Shown here one piece after another: positions 33,062-41,196 of a DNA stretch of 44,459 nt. The position numbers were made by a program, and so were the translations under genes. Under the pieces are notes generated by a model that saw only the letters and a program-made list of their open reading frames with translations, did no database searches and was not told the DNA's origin. The number at the start of each line of letters is the position of its first letter. Within the stretch, counting starts at the first letter, position 1. This stretch comes from Deltaproteobacteria bacterium HGW-Deltaproteobacteria-19. Lineage in GTDB: Bacteria > Desulfobacterota > Syntrophia > Syntrophales > PHBD01. The stretch covers positions 1-44,459 of the forward strand of contig PHBD01000026.1 in assembly GCA_002841865.1 (NCBI GenBank), in the 5' to 3' direction.

Positions 33062-33120
33062 CAGGCCGTTGAAAACGTCTGCCTGCCGTGTCCCCCTCGT
33101 CCCTCGCCGCTCGTCGTGCG
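33062..33120. repeat. diverged copy of the 33301 repeat element
   Basis: Begins GGCCGTTGAAAAC and continues with a CTGC...CCCTCGTCC...TCGCC series that aligns, with small gaps, to 33301-33360. It directly follows the YchF-like stop codon. Confidence 0.5.
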
Positions 33121-33300
33121 AGGGAACAAACTGACACGCCATCGAACAAGAAAGTCAAAAGCGAACGGATTTCAAATCCATTCCTCCTCCTTCTTTCATT
33201 TTCTTTCCTGACAGGCAGGCCCCCCTTTCCTTTGTATTCAGCGCATCGGCGCGGGGGCTGCCACGGGGGCATGCCGCCGTCGCGGCCACTTTTCCGCACG

Positions 33301-33422
33301 GGCTGTTGAAAAACACCCGTCTGCTGCGTTTCCCTCATCCTTCGCCATTCGACGTACCGAAAAGGGTACAACTCATGGCTCAGGATTTCGGGGGCCTTGC
33401 ATCCGGGCATTTTTGAACAGCC
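33301..33422. repeat. palindrome-ended extragenic repeat element
   Basis: Ends are imperfect inverted repeats: GGCTGTTGAAAAAC on the left and its near complement ending GAACAGCC on the right. An inner hairpin GTACC/GGTAC sits at 33354-33369. No coding capacity. The form is that of a REP- or MITE-like interspersed element. Confidence 0.55.
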
Positions 33423-33644
33423 CGTCCCATGCTCCCGGCAGGGATGTTCCAATTGCTCCTCTGGAAACCCCCGGTCGCGCCCCCGCGAACGTCGGTTGGT
33501 GAGGGGGGATTCCCGGAGCGCGAGGGAAACCCTCGCTCCCACATGCCGACCTCCCATGCGTGCCTGATTTTCTATAAAAAAGAAGGAATGAATGATGGAG
33601 GGATGGGGAAAGTGTCCCTGTATTTAGCCGAGCCCCATGGGTAA

Positions 33645-33764
33645 AACCGGTTGGGTGCGATTCAGAACTTGAATCTGGCAGCATCCTTGGGATTGGGTTT
33701 GCAGGGTTCGATGGATAAACTTGGCAACTTCTTCATCGGATATGAATATTCATGTTATTCATGA
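33645..33764 (+). pseudogene. possible remnant of an outer-membrane barrel gene
   Basis: A 39-codon frame between two stops, with no start, reads as a strand-turn-strand pattern (LAASLGLGLQGS and FFIGYEYS) like the last strands of a beta-barrel. It has no ribosome site and is convergent with gspC. Chance cannot be excluded. Confidence 0.2.
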
Positions 33765-33778
33765 GACGCCTCACTCGT

Positions 33779-34540
33779 TCACTGGGAACCCAACCGATTC
33801 GTGCGGTAAACCTCGGCCTTTTTCCGCTGGATCTCGATCCGCTGGAGCCGTGTGCTGGGCAACCCGCCGGGCAGGACGGCCGTTTTCCCCGCGTCGGTAC
33901 TCGCAGTCGCCGGAGAGGTCGGTGCTGCTGCTTTCCCGACATTCTTGGCGGCCGGTGGCAACCCTCCAGGACCTGAAGGAGCGGCTGCCGTCGCGGTGCC
34001 TGGCGCCGCGGCAGGAGGCGCGACCGCAGCGCTGGGCTTCCGCTTCTCCGCATCGCTGAGCACCACCACGATCCGGTCGTCTCCCCGAACGAGGGCGACC
34101 TGGTCCGCGCGAACTTCCTGAAGGACATACCCGCTGACGGACTCCCCTTTCCGGACCATCCGCGGGCGCTTTCCCCTCCCCGTCGTCGTATAGGGCGATT
34201 TCCTGTCCTCCAGGAAGGCGATGGTCATGTCCCCCGAGATGATCGTTCCGTAGAGAAATAACTCCGGCCGGGGCACTGCCTTGCGTTCCTGCGGAATGCG
34301 GCGCTCCGGGTGGAAGGGGTTCTGGTTGCTGATGACCGCGTAGTCGGCGGGAGACGGGCTCTGGGCCGGCGTCACCGGATCCGCCGCCGGCGGTGCCTGC
34401 GACTGCACGGTGGGGAGTTGCGGCTTCACATCCAGGTTCACGAAGGGAACGGCCATGAAATAGGCCACGGCGACGACCGCCGCCAACAGCAGGCCGTTGA
34501 TCACGTTGACGCTCTGCATCAGGTATTGCATACCGGGCAT
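33779..34540 (-). CDS. gspC: GspC-like type II secretion protein, 253 aa
   Basis: Inner-membrane clamp protein that links the platform to the secretin. A TM helix (about 13-33) is followed by a Pro-rich linker, then the GspC homology region (about 65-165) with the landmark SNQNPFHPE and the pattern LFLYGTIISGDMTIAFLED ... RKGESVSGYVLQEV. The C-terminus is an Ala/Pro-rich stretch with no visible PDZ domain. It is the last gene of the operon, starting one base after the gspM stop. Confidence 0.78.
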   Translation of the reverse strand: MPGMQYLMQSVNVINGLLLAAVVAVAYFMAVPFVNLDVKPQLPTVQSQAPPAADPVTPAQSPSPADYAVISNQNPFHPERRIPQERKAVPRPELFLYGTIISGDMTIAFLEDRKSPYTTTGRGKRPRMVRKGESVSGYVLQEVRADQVALVRGDDRIVVVLSDAEKRKPSAAVAPPAAAPGTATAAAPSGPGGLPPAAKNVGKAAAPTSPATASTDAGKTAVLPGGLPSTRLQRIEIQRKKAEVYRTNRLGSQ

Positions 34541-34541
34541 G

Positions 34542-35096
34542 TCAGCGGCCTCCCGTCAATCCGGAAACCTTCAGCCGGACCGTCAGGTCCCTGGGCTCCC
34601 GAAAATTCCGGATCCTCGCATCCAACTCCCGGGCAACCAGATAGGGAGTCTGCGTCTCAACGGCGTAAAGGACCTCCACAAGGGCCGCCGTGTCGGGAAG
34701 AACGGCGTCGAGGGTCACCGTGATCAGCTTGAACGTTCCGGCATCTTCCGGCTTTTCGACGCGCTCACTGGATATGCTCCCCCCCCGGGCCGTGATCATC
34801 CCCTTGACGACACCCTGGAGGGTAGCGGCGGCAACGGAGGGGGTCTGCCCCTCGATGATCTTGGATTCCTCGGCCATGCGGGCTTCCACCAGGGAGGCGA
34901 GCCTCGTCTCCATCTGCGGCCGGTCGGCAATCAACGCCATGTACTTGGCCAGAATCTTCGTCTTCACGGCGAGCGCCTCCTCCCGGTCGACCAGCTCCGA
35001 CTGGACGCGCAGGTAACCCTGGTCGTACACCACAGCCCCGAGGAGGACGAACATGAGCACTACCGCGACAAGAAGGGTCTTACTCTTTCTGTGCAT
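34542..35096 (-). CDS. gspM: GspM/PilO-like type II secretion protein, 184 aa
   Basis: Bitopic inner-membrane platform protein. A short basic cytoplasmic N-terminus precedes one TM helix (about 8-24), a coiled-coil region rich in Glu/Lys (35-80), and a ferredoxin-like periplasmic domain (about 95-184) as in GspM and PilO. The start at 35096 overlaps the end of gspL by 17 bases. Assigned from size, topology and position between gspL and gspC more than from motifs. Confidence 0.72.
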   Translation of the reverse strand: MHRKSKTLLVAVVLMFVLLGAVVYDQGYLRVQSELVDREEALAVKTKILAKYMALIADRPQMETRLASLVEARMAEESKIIEGQTPSVAAATLQGVVKGMITARGGSISSERVEKPEDAGTFKLITVTLDAVLPDTAALVEVLYAVETQTPYLVARELDARIRNFREPRDLTVRLKVSGLTGGR

Positions 35097-36621
35097 CACG
35101 GGCCTTTCCGCCGGCCAGGCTTTCAATTTCCATCTTGATGCTGAACCGGTCCATGTTCAGCCGGGTATCCCGGGAGGTGGGAGCGGCAAATTCGACCTTC
35201 CGGAAATGGGGGGAGACTTCGAACTTGGGAAGGATCTCCGTTGCCGTGGATGCATATCCCTCGATCTCCACGTTGTTGTCCATGATCCGCAGCCGAGAGA
35301 GCCAGGCCGTCTTCGGGAGGACGGTCGTAATTTCGCGGATCAGAATCAGCCTCATGGGGTGATTGGCCTTGAACGCACCGATCGCGGCGATTTGCTTCTC
35401 CACCCCCTCGACGTCCCGCTTCAGGACCTCGATCTTCGCAATCTCGCCCCGGCGGGACGCGATCTCACGGTCCACCGCCTCGATCTTCCATTCCACAAAC
35501 TGCAGGGGCGACACCAGCCAGAGAATGCCCACGGCGGTCAGGACGGCGAGGAGGACCATTGTCACCGCCAGAGGCGCTTTCCGGGGATTGTGGACGCCCC
35601 GGCTGAGGAGGTTCATTCCCTCCGCTCCCGGCCACAGGGATTCCAGGGCCCCCCCCAGGGCGACATGGGGGATGTCCACCCCTTTTCCTGCCGGCAGGAG
35701 GAGGGGCGCCAGATCACTGTCCCGGATGTACCGGACGGGTGCCTGAATGAGATCCCTCAAGCCGGACCATGCTTCGGCCTCCGCCTCGGCATAAACATAG
35801 ACCCGGGGCGGCGGGCCGCCCGATGCCGGAACGCGATCCAGAACGGCCTGCACGGCATCGGCGAGGACTCCCACGGCGGCTTCTCCATCCCGGGCCGGGA
35901 GGTTTCCCGCAAAGGAGTCCTCCCATCGGCCGTCGCGAACCCATCCTCCCTCATAGGCCCCGGCACGGATCCCTACGAAGACGGTGTTTCCGCTTCTGTG
36001 GAGGAAATGGCCGAGGGTACCGAGGGCGGAAACGTGAACGGTCACCCGGTCGACGGTAACGCCACGCTTCCGGAGGGCTGCCAGATAAGGCTGGACCATA
36101 TCCTCCCGGACGGCTGCAAGCATGATCCGGACCGGGCCTTCCCCGCTCTCGAGAGCCTGAAAATCATAGAGGGCCTGCTCTGCGGGTAGTGGCGTGAGCC
36201 GGTCCAGTTCGAATGTGACGACGTCGGGAAGGTTCTCCCGGACCGCCGGCGGAAACTCAATCTTCCGGATAATGCACCAGGCCTTGGGGATTACGAGGCT
36301 TATCGGCGTACCCGCGGCGTTCAGCTCGTTGACGGCCAGAAGGATGGATGCAGCAACATTCTCCGGCGTCGGGTACCGGCCCGGTTCGAAGGCGTAGCGC
36401 CGGACGCCCCGCAGCCGGATCCTCGACAGGAACCGGGACGCGTAAACAACGGACATTCCTCCTTCCTCCAGGAGGATAGCGACGCTCCGGAGGGGGGCGA
36501 CGCGTTCGTCGGCCAGGCTGAAGGTGAGGGCCCTCCAGAGGATACCAAACCACCGCAGAACGCGGTCCGCGATGCCCGAGGCCAGGGAGGTCGTCCTGTT
36601 CAGCATTTCCGCCGTTGTCAT
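35080..36621 (-). CDS. gspL: GspL-like type II secretion protein (PilM-PilN fusion type), 513 aa
   Basis: Inner-membrane platform protein that recruits the GspE ATPase. Residues about 40-340 form an actin-like (PilM-type) cytoplasmic domain, a single TM helix spans 349-371, a coiled coil runs 378-415, and a PilN-like periplasmic domain ends the chain. The phrase LPAEQALYDFQ is typical of the first domain. The ATG at 36621 overlaps the gspK stop (ATGA); the reading frame extends far upstream in the gspK/gspJ region but that part is out-of-frame shadow. Coupled to both neighbours. Confidence 0.8.
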   Translation of the reverse strand: MTTAEMLNRTTSLASGIADRVLRWFGILWRALTFSLADERVAPLRSVAILLEEGGMSVVYASRFLSRIRLRGVRRYAFEPGRYPTPENVAASILLAVNELNAAGTPISLVIPKAWCIIRKIEFPPAVRENLPDVVTFELDRLTPLPAEQALYDFQALESGEGPVRIMLAAVREDMVQPYLAALRKRGVTVDRVTVHVSALGTLGHFLHRSGNTVFVGIRAGAYEGGWVRDGRWEDSFAGNLPARDGEAAVGVLADAVQAVLDRVPASGGPPPRVYVYAEAEAEAWSGLRDLIQAPVRYIRDSDLAPLLLPAGKGVDIPHVALGGALESLWPGAEGMNLLSRGVHNPRKAPLAVTMVLLAVLTAVGILWLVSPLQFVEWKIEAVDREIASRRGEIAKIEVLKRDVEGVEKQIAAIGAFKANHPMRLILIREITTVLPKTAWLSRLRIMDNNVEIEGYASTATEILPKFEVSPHFRKVEFAAPTSRDTRLNMDRFSIKMEIESLAGGKARDAQKE

Positions 36622-37586
36622 GGGGAAAGGTCCGCCGGGCTCTTGTAATAAAGGTAACGGTAAGGATCCCGCCCCTCGATGGCCACCGTCGCGACGATGC
36701 TGTACCCCTTTTCGCCGCCGGGGCGCATGCCCGTGGATTCGATGGCGTAGATCGTGGACGTTCCCTGCGCCCTCGCGTCCACGTAAGGCGCCATTCGGGC
36801 ATATCCGGCCCCGAGGATTTCCTGAAGGTCGGCGATCCCGTTGATCGTCGCCGAAGACCGGAACGCGATGAGCTGTGTTGCCATCTCCGGGTCCATCCCG
36901 GGCAGGGAGAGGAGGACCTCCTTCGACGCGGCGGACAGGTTGATCCGGGCCGCCTTGCCTTGTGCCGTCAGGTGGCGGATGATGCCGTCCGCCCGCTCCG
37001 TCCCGTACAGAATGTCCGGCGTAATGCCTTTCACGAGGATCAGTTCCTCCAGGGTCTCGAAGTCGGCGTTCCGCGGGCGGTAGGGCTTCGGGAGCGACTG
37101 ATAATACTCGCTCTCCGCCCCGCTGAGGCGGTGGAGGTCGTCGGGGTCCTTCCAGTCCAGGATCGAATCGACGATCCCGTCGGCCTGCTCGGGGGTTGCC
37201 CCGTGCCGCAGCAGGAGGTTCTTCAGGATGATGCCGGAGGAATCGGTCAGGGCGTTGAGCGAAATCTTGCCCGACTCGTCGATGATCCGCACGGAGCACC
37301 TGCCGCCCGCCATCTCGATCCGATGGGGCGTCCCGTCGGCTTTCCATGCCGCTCGCCCCTCCAGAACGACCGACTGGCCCCGGTTCCTGGAACTGTAGAG
37401 GATTTCCATGATGCCCCGCTCGATGCCCGCCTCGGCCAGATACTTCTGCCGGATCGCCTCCCGGAATGCCAGGGTCCCCTGGGTCTCGGCCCTCGTCATC
37501 ACGGCAAAAGAAAAGGCCGTCACGGTGAGGATTGCCATAACCCACAGGACGACCAGGAGTGCGATGCCTTTCCGGGAAATCGACAT
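36618..37586 (-). CDS. gspK: GspK minor pseudopilin, 322 aa
   Basis: Large tip pseudopilin of the type II secretion pseudopilus. The prepilin-type N-terminus is RKGIALLVVLWVMAIL: cleavage after the Gly, and no Glu at position 5, the hallmark of GspK. The body has the pattern SGKISLNALTDSS and two SAM-like/helix-hairpin-helix-type modules (ETLEELILVKGIT; LPGMDPEMATQLIAFR). The ATG at 37586 shares one base with the gspJ stop (TGATG). Confidence 0.88.
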   Translation of the reverse strand: MSISRKGIALLVVLWVMAILTVTAFSFAVMTRAETQGTLAFREAIRQKYLAEAGIERGIMEILYSSRNRGQSVVLEGRAAWKADGTPHRIEMAGGRCSVRIIDESGKISLNALTDSSGIILKNLLLRHGATPEQADGIVDSILDWKDPDDLHRLSGAESEYYQSLPKPYRPRNADFETLEELILVKGITPDILYGTERADGIIRHLTAQGKAARINLSAASKEVLLSLPGMDPEMATQLIAFRSSATINGIADLQEILGAGYARMAPYVDARAQGTSTIYAIESTGMRPGGEKGYSIVATVAIEGRDPYRYLYYKSPADLSP

Positions 37587-38200
37587 CACGGCCCTGTCCC
37601 TCCCGCAACGGCGCTCATGCGCCCCTGGATGCGAATAGGAAACAGCTCCGTCCTCTCCTTCCCTCCGGAGGCGACCAGGAAGCGGATTTGCCTGGGCAGG
37701 GCCGTTCCGTCCTTCATTGCATCCAGCCACTGGCCTTTCTCGTCGGCAGCGTCGCGGTGAAAGTATTCGAACCACATCCGGTCCGCCTCGATCAGCCGGG
37801 TGTCGACGTCTCCCTCGATCCCCGGGACGCTCTCGCGGACCCGGAGATGAGCCTTTCCGTCGGATCCCTCCTCGATCCGGTACTCGACGACGACATAGCC
37901 CTCTCGACCGCCCCGGATAGACCGGCTGGTGGCGAACCGGAGCGATGCACCGTCGCCGCGAAACGAAAACCGCTTCCCCTTTTCCGTGTCCTCCTTCAGG
38001 GGAAGCAGGGACTGGATCTGCGCATCCATGATCGACAGGACCGCCCGAAAGCGTTCCTGCTCCTCCATTTTCCGTTCTCCCGCCGTGACCGACCGGCCGG
38101 CCAGGCGCAAAGCCCCGAGCATGATGACCAGAATCACCACCAGCATGGAGAGGGAAACCAGCAGTTCCAGGAGCGTAAACCCCCGCTGCGATGTGCTCAT
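37586..38200 (-). CDS. gspJ: GspJ minor pseudopilin, 204 aa
   Basis: Prepilin-type leader MSTSQRG followed by FTLLELLVSLS with the conserved Glu5, then a TM helix and a beta-rich pseudopilin body. Order after gspI and before gspK fits GspJ. It starts three bases after the gspI stop; translation of the three minor pseudopilins is therefore coupled. Confidence 0.85.
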   Translation of the reverse strand: MSTSQRGFTLLELLVSLSMLVVILVIMLGALRLAGRSVTAGERKMEEQERFRAVLSIMDAQIQSLLPLKEDTEKGKRFSFRGDGASLRFATSRSIRGGREGYVVVEYRIEEGSDGKAHLRVRESVPGIEGDVDTRLIEADRMWFEYFHRDAADEKGQWLDAMKDGTALPRQIRFLVASGGKERTELFPIRIQGRMSAVAGGTGP

Positions 38201-38203
38201 GCT

Positions 38204-38620
38204 TCAAACCCGATCTTCCTGGAGCATCCGGTCGACCAGTTTCATCGATTTCAGTTCGAGGCTCCGCTCCCGCCCCCCCGCAGTCCAGCGGATCGTCAGG
38301 CTGACCTCCATCATCCGGACCGGCAGGCCCTCCGTCCGCTCCGCCAGCGTCTCGGCCATGGAGACGTCCATCCGGTAGCCGTCGTCGGTCGTCTCGGTCC
38401 AGGTCCGCTCCGCCGGGCGGACATCGGCGAGAAGTTCCCGGAGCCTCGCGTCGGCCCGTGCAGAGGCCGCCGTTACGTCCGCGGAAACGGAGATGCTGCG
38501 CAGGTTTGCCGCGAAGAGCTGCAGGATCAGGGTCCCGGCAATGGCCATGACGGCCAGGGCCACCAGGACCTCCAGGAGGGTGAATCCTGCCCGCCTTCCC
38601 CGATCTCGTAGAAACCGCAT
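38204..38620 (-). CDS. gspI: GspI minor pseudopilin, 138 aa
   Basis: Prepilin leader MRFLRDRGRRAG followed by FTLLEVLVALAVMAI with Glu5; compact pseudopilin body. The ATG at 38620 is preferred since the leader is then of normal length, although a start at 38653 is possible. It is the first gene of the operon: no gspG or gspH lies upstream. Confidence 0.85.
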   Translation of the reverse strand: MRFLRDRGRRAGFTLLEVLVALAVMAIAGTLILQLFAANLRSISVSADVTAASARADARLRELLADVRPAERTWTETTDDGYRMDVSMAETLAERTEGLPVRMMEVSLTIRWTAGGRERSLELKSMKLVDRMLQEDRV

Positions 38621-38814
38621 CCCCTGCCTCCCGCTGCCCGGTGCGCAAGGCATCCCGGCGGGCGCTCGCTCACGCTTACGACTGTTGCATGATCCAGGCG
38701 CGTTTTGAATCGGGGCAAGACTTGATGGGGGCGGGCAGAACTCTTACTTGCCTGTCGGGAAATGGATGAAGGCCCAAGGGGAGCGGCGGGTGTGAGGGAG
38801 GGAATACGGCGGGA

Positions 38815-39480
38815 TTATTTCGGGAGGGACGGACGGATCGGAACGGTCGCAGTTGCGACACGACGGCGATAGCTCTCGTAGAGGTCCAGGACGCGGCGCA
38901 CGTACGCCCGGGTCTCGGCGAAGGGGGGAATGCCACGGTAGCGGTATACGGCACCCTCGCCGGCATTGTAGGCCGCCAGGGCAAGGCGCAGGTCGCCAGC
39001 GTAGAGGCGGATCAGGTAGGAGAGGTAGCGGATGCCGCCATTGATGTTCTCCTCGGGGTGAAAACTGTCGTTGACCCCCAGGGTGAGAGCGGTTTGCGGC
39101 ATGAGCTGCATGAGCCCCCGGGCACCCTTCTTCGAGACCGCACGGTGGTTGAAGTTCGATTCGGCTTTGATGACGGCCTTTACCAAGGCCCCGTCAACAC
39201 CGTGCCGGCTGGCGCTTTGAAAGATAAGCTCCTCATAGGGGGCCGATCCGAGACCCGGCAGGAAATGGACCGGCTCCTCCCGGATCAGGAGTTGGAAGTG
39301 GGGACCGGAGGGAACATTGGTCAGGTACGTCACGTTGTCCCGGTCCACGTACTTGTAGACGTCGGCCCCGGAGGGAGAAGGGTTAATAAGGAAAAGCAGC
39401 AGGGTGCCGGCAAGCAGGAGCCCGAGCCTCCCGGCTCTCCCCCCTGCCCTGTCTGTTTGCGACCGACGGTTCCTTCTCAT
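38815..39480 (-). CDS. exported lytic transglycosylase (SLT) with DUF4124-like N-terminus, 221 aa
   Basis: Periplasmic peptidoglycan-cleaving enzyme. A basic signal sequence with hydrophobic core (about 15-38) is followed by a DUF4124-like segment (VYKYVDRDNVTYLTN, 41-55) and the SLT domain: catalytic glutamate E107 in IKAESNFN, then KKGARGLMQLMP and the AAYNAGEGAV motif. GGGGAG precedes the ATG. It may open the wall for the neighbouring secretion system or serve in wall turnover. Confidence 0.92.
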   Translation of the reverse strand: MRRNRRSQTDRAGGRAGRLGLLLAGTLLLFLINPSPSGADVYKYVDRDNVTYLTNVPSGPHFQLLIREEPVHFLPGLGSAPYEELIFQSASRHGVDGALVKAVIKAESNFNHRAVSKKGARGLMQLMPQTALTLGVNDSFHPEENINGGIRYLSYLIRLYAGDLRLALAAYNAGEGAVYRYRGIPPFAETRAYVRRVLDLYESYRRRVATATVPIRPSLPK

Positions 39481-39501
39481 TTCCCGCTCCCCTTGCTCCT
39501 G

Positions 39502-39530
39502 AATATGGAGACTGTCTCCGGAATGATCAA
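39502..39530 (-). promoter_or_regulatory. promoter of the lytic transglycosylase gene
   Basis: On the minus strand TTGATC (39530-39525), 17-base spacer and CATATT (39507-39502). Start is predicted near 39495, 15 bases before the ATG at 39480, leaving just room for the ribosome site. Confidence 0.42.
39507..39519. promoter_or_regulatory. 13-bp palindrome inside the transglycosylase promoter
   Basis: GGAGAC-T-GTCTCC lies between the predicted -35 and -10 and touches the -10, a classic repressor position. No regulator gene is adjacent. Confidence 0.35.
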
Positions 39531-39627
39531 GCTGCGTGATCGCTCTGCCCGGTCGGCCCTTCTGCCATGGTCACGTTGTGGAACGAATCCGCACCCTCCG
39601 GTCTCCGCCGTGCCGCCCGTGGCATCG

Positions 39628-40329
39628 TCACTTGATCCTCAGGAGCTCGACCTCGAAAATCAGGGTCGCGTTGGGCGCGATCCGGGGAGCCGCCCCCTTC
39701 GCACCGTAGGCGAGTTGAGGCGGAATGAAAAGCTGCCACGTGGACCCCACGGGCATGAGCTTCAAGGCCTCGGTCCACCCGGCAATCACTCCGGAAACCT
39801 TCACTGCCAGGGGTTTTCCGGCACGGTAGGAACTATCGAATTCCGTCCCGTTGATGAGGGTACCGCGGTAATGGCACTCCACCGTGTCCGTGTCCGTGGG
39901 CTTTTTGCCTGTACCCGCCTTCAGGACCTTGTACTGCAGTCCGCTCGGCAGAGTCACCACGCCCTCTTTCTTGCCGTTCGCCGCCAGAAACGCCTCCCCT
40001 TCCTTTGTGTTGGCTTCCCCGATCTCCTTCATTGCCAGGGTGTACTTCTCTCGCAGCTCGTTCTGGTAGGCGTTCAGGGTCGCACGGAGGTCCTCCTCGG
40101 TCATGAGCAGGCTCCCGCCCGAGAGGGCGTCCCTCATGCCCCGGACCATGAGATCCGTATCAATCACCACCCCCTGCTGCTTCAGGTTCCGGATGATGCT
40201 GACCCCGACCGCGTAACTGACCTTGTCCTGCCGCGACTTCAGGGGCGACTGCTCCGCGGCACCGGCCGGAACAGCCAGGATCAGGGCCGCCAGGACCGCC
40301 GTCCAACTCCAGGTTATGGCTCGTTTCAT
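39628..40329 (-). CDS. FKBP-type peptidyl-prolyl isomerase, exported, 233 aa
   Basis: FkpA/Mip-like periplasmic foldase. A signal peptide ends near AGAA (about residue 25), an alpha-helical dimerisation domain (30-125, FKBP_N) follows with DKVSYAVGVSI, and the FKBP catalytic domain (about 133-233) holds LPSGLQYKVLKAG, HYRGTLINGTEFDSS, GVIAGWTEAL and IPPQLAYG. AGAGGATG precedes the ATG at 40329; upstream the frame continues only into the spacer. It follows the lipoprotein-like gene by 20 bases. Confidence 0.92.
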   Translation of the reverse strand: MKRAITWSWTAVLAALILAVPAGAAEQSPLKSRQDKVSYAVGVSIIRNLKQQGVVIDTDLMVRGMRDALSGGSLLMTEEDLRATLNAYQNELREKYTLAMKEIGEANTKEGEAFLAANGKKEGVVTLPSGLQYKVLKAGTGKKPTDTDTVECHYRGTLINGTEFDSSYRAGKPLAVKVSGVIAGWTEALKLMPVGSTWQLFIPPQLAYGAKGAAPRIAPNATLIFEVELLRIK

Positions 40330-40349
40330 GTCATCCTCTTTCGGGTTGC

Positions 40350-40883
40350 CTACCAACGAATCCATTTGCGAACCCCGAAGCTCTCATCGAGGCCCATCTT
40401 CCACTCGCCGTTTTCCTTCATGATCCGAAGGATCGCCGCCTTTTGCGATTCCCTGTGCCGGACGAGGACCTCGGCCTCGTCGGCACTCACGTTTCCCATG
40501 CTCCATCGGCTCTCCCGGAGCACCGTGTTCGGGTCGAAGGCGGCAAGGTAGTTCTCCCAGTAGATCATTGCGCTGGGGCCGCCCTTCGCGAAATCAGCCT
40601 GCAGTTCGTTCCGATCGCACTCCACGTGGAGGCTCCGGCAGGCCTTCAGAACGTCGTTCAGAATCGCGACACGGGACCGTTGGCTGATGCTTCCCCAGAG
40701 GGTCCGGAAGTCCTTTTGCCCCATCAGAACAAACGGTTTCTCCGCTGCCGCCAGAATCCGCTCCTGCTCCCCAAGGGAAATGCCCGCATCCGGTACGGAC
40801 CGGCACGCCATCGGCAGGAAAAGCAGACACAAAATCAGAAGCCCGGACCAGGCCGGTCGTGTGATTGCATTCCGCATCGGCAT
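40350..40883 (-). CDS. small exported or lipoprotein-like protein, 177 aa
   Basis: N-terminal hydrophobic segment ending in LPMAC (C27) looks like a lipobox, but the -3 Pro is unusual. The mature part (about 150 residues) contains FRTLWGSISQRSRVAIL and ends in NGEWKMGLDESFG, a pattern often seen in small NTF2-like or DUF-type periplasmic proteins; I do not recognise the family. The start is either 40883 or 40877 (ATG CCG ATG); no good ribosome site. It is 20 bases upstream of the FKBP gene and probably co-transcribed. Confidence 0.65.
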   Translation of the reverse strand: MPMRNAITRPAWSGLLILCLLFLPMACRSVPDAGISLGEQERILAAAEKPFVLMGQKDFRTLWGSISQRSRVAILNDVLKACRSLHVECDRNELQADFAKGGPSAMIYWENYLAAFDPNTVLRESRWSMGNVSADEAEVLVRHRESQKAAILRIMKENGEWKMGLDESFGVRKWIRW

Positions 40884-41196
40884 TATTTTTTGCACACCCC
40901 TTGAAAAATGAAAAGGGAACGGTCCCTGATTTCGCCATGGGGGAAAGGACGGTTCCCTTTGTGCTTTTTCCTGATCCCCGCCGGTCCGGGTCAAGCCTGA
41001 ATTCACCAGGGAAAGGTACGATATGTCAAACCCGCCATACCCGGAGAGAGCCCCTTGAATTTCCTGAACAGGCACAAGCGGAGGACAGGCATCCCCCCCC
41101 CCTTTGCTCCTTCCGATGGAATCATGTTTCCGGAGGACCTCATTGATTTGAAGCCGGTAGATGACAGCGTTGACCCTCTCCATCCTCGTCCGCCCT
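40884..41196. other. 313-base gene-free region
   Basis: Lies between the lipoprotein-like gene and the end of yjbH. It contains the long palindrome at 40903-40969, a run of ten C bases at 41093-41102, and no gene I can support. Confidence 0.6.
40903..40969. repeat. long REP-like palindrome, possible bidirectional terminator
   Basis: AAAGGGAACGGTCC (40912-40925) and GGACGGTTCCCTTT (40947-40960) are inverted repeats at 13 of 14 positions. Beyond them an A-run on the left (GAAAAA) and a T-run on the right (CTTTTT) extend the symmetry, so either strand could yield a stem followed by U residues. The AAAGGGAC/GTCCCTTT-type core is like repetitive extragenic palindromes. Confidence 0.7.

Larger units (their letters stand above)
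33057..33778. other. 722-base gene-free region with diverged repeats
   Basis: No gene with a ribosome site or recognisable protein was found between the YchF-like gene and gspC. The region holds two related stretches (33062-33120 and 33301-33360), a palindrome-ended element (33301-33422), an inverted repeat around 33515-33538, and a short frame (33645-33764) that resembles the end of an outer-membrane barrel. Confidence 0.6.

Noticed and set aside
33429-33644. 71-codon plus-strand frame in the repeat region
   Set aside because: No ribosome site, no recognisable protein, overlaps extragenic repeats.
36622-37608. Upstream extension of the gspL frame (to 842 codons)
   Set aside because: The extension is an out-of-frame reading of gspK with no domain; the true start at 36621 overlaps the gspK stop.
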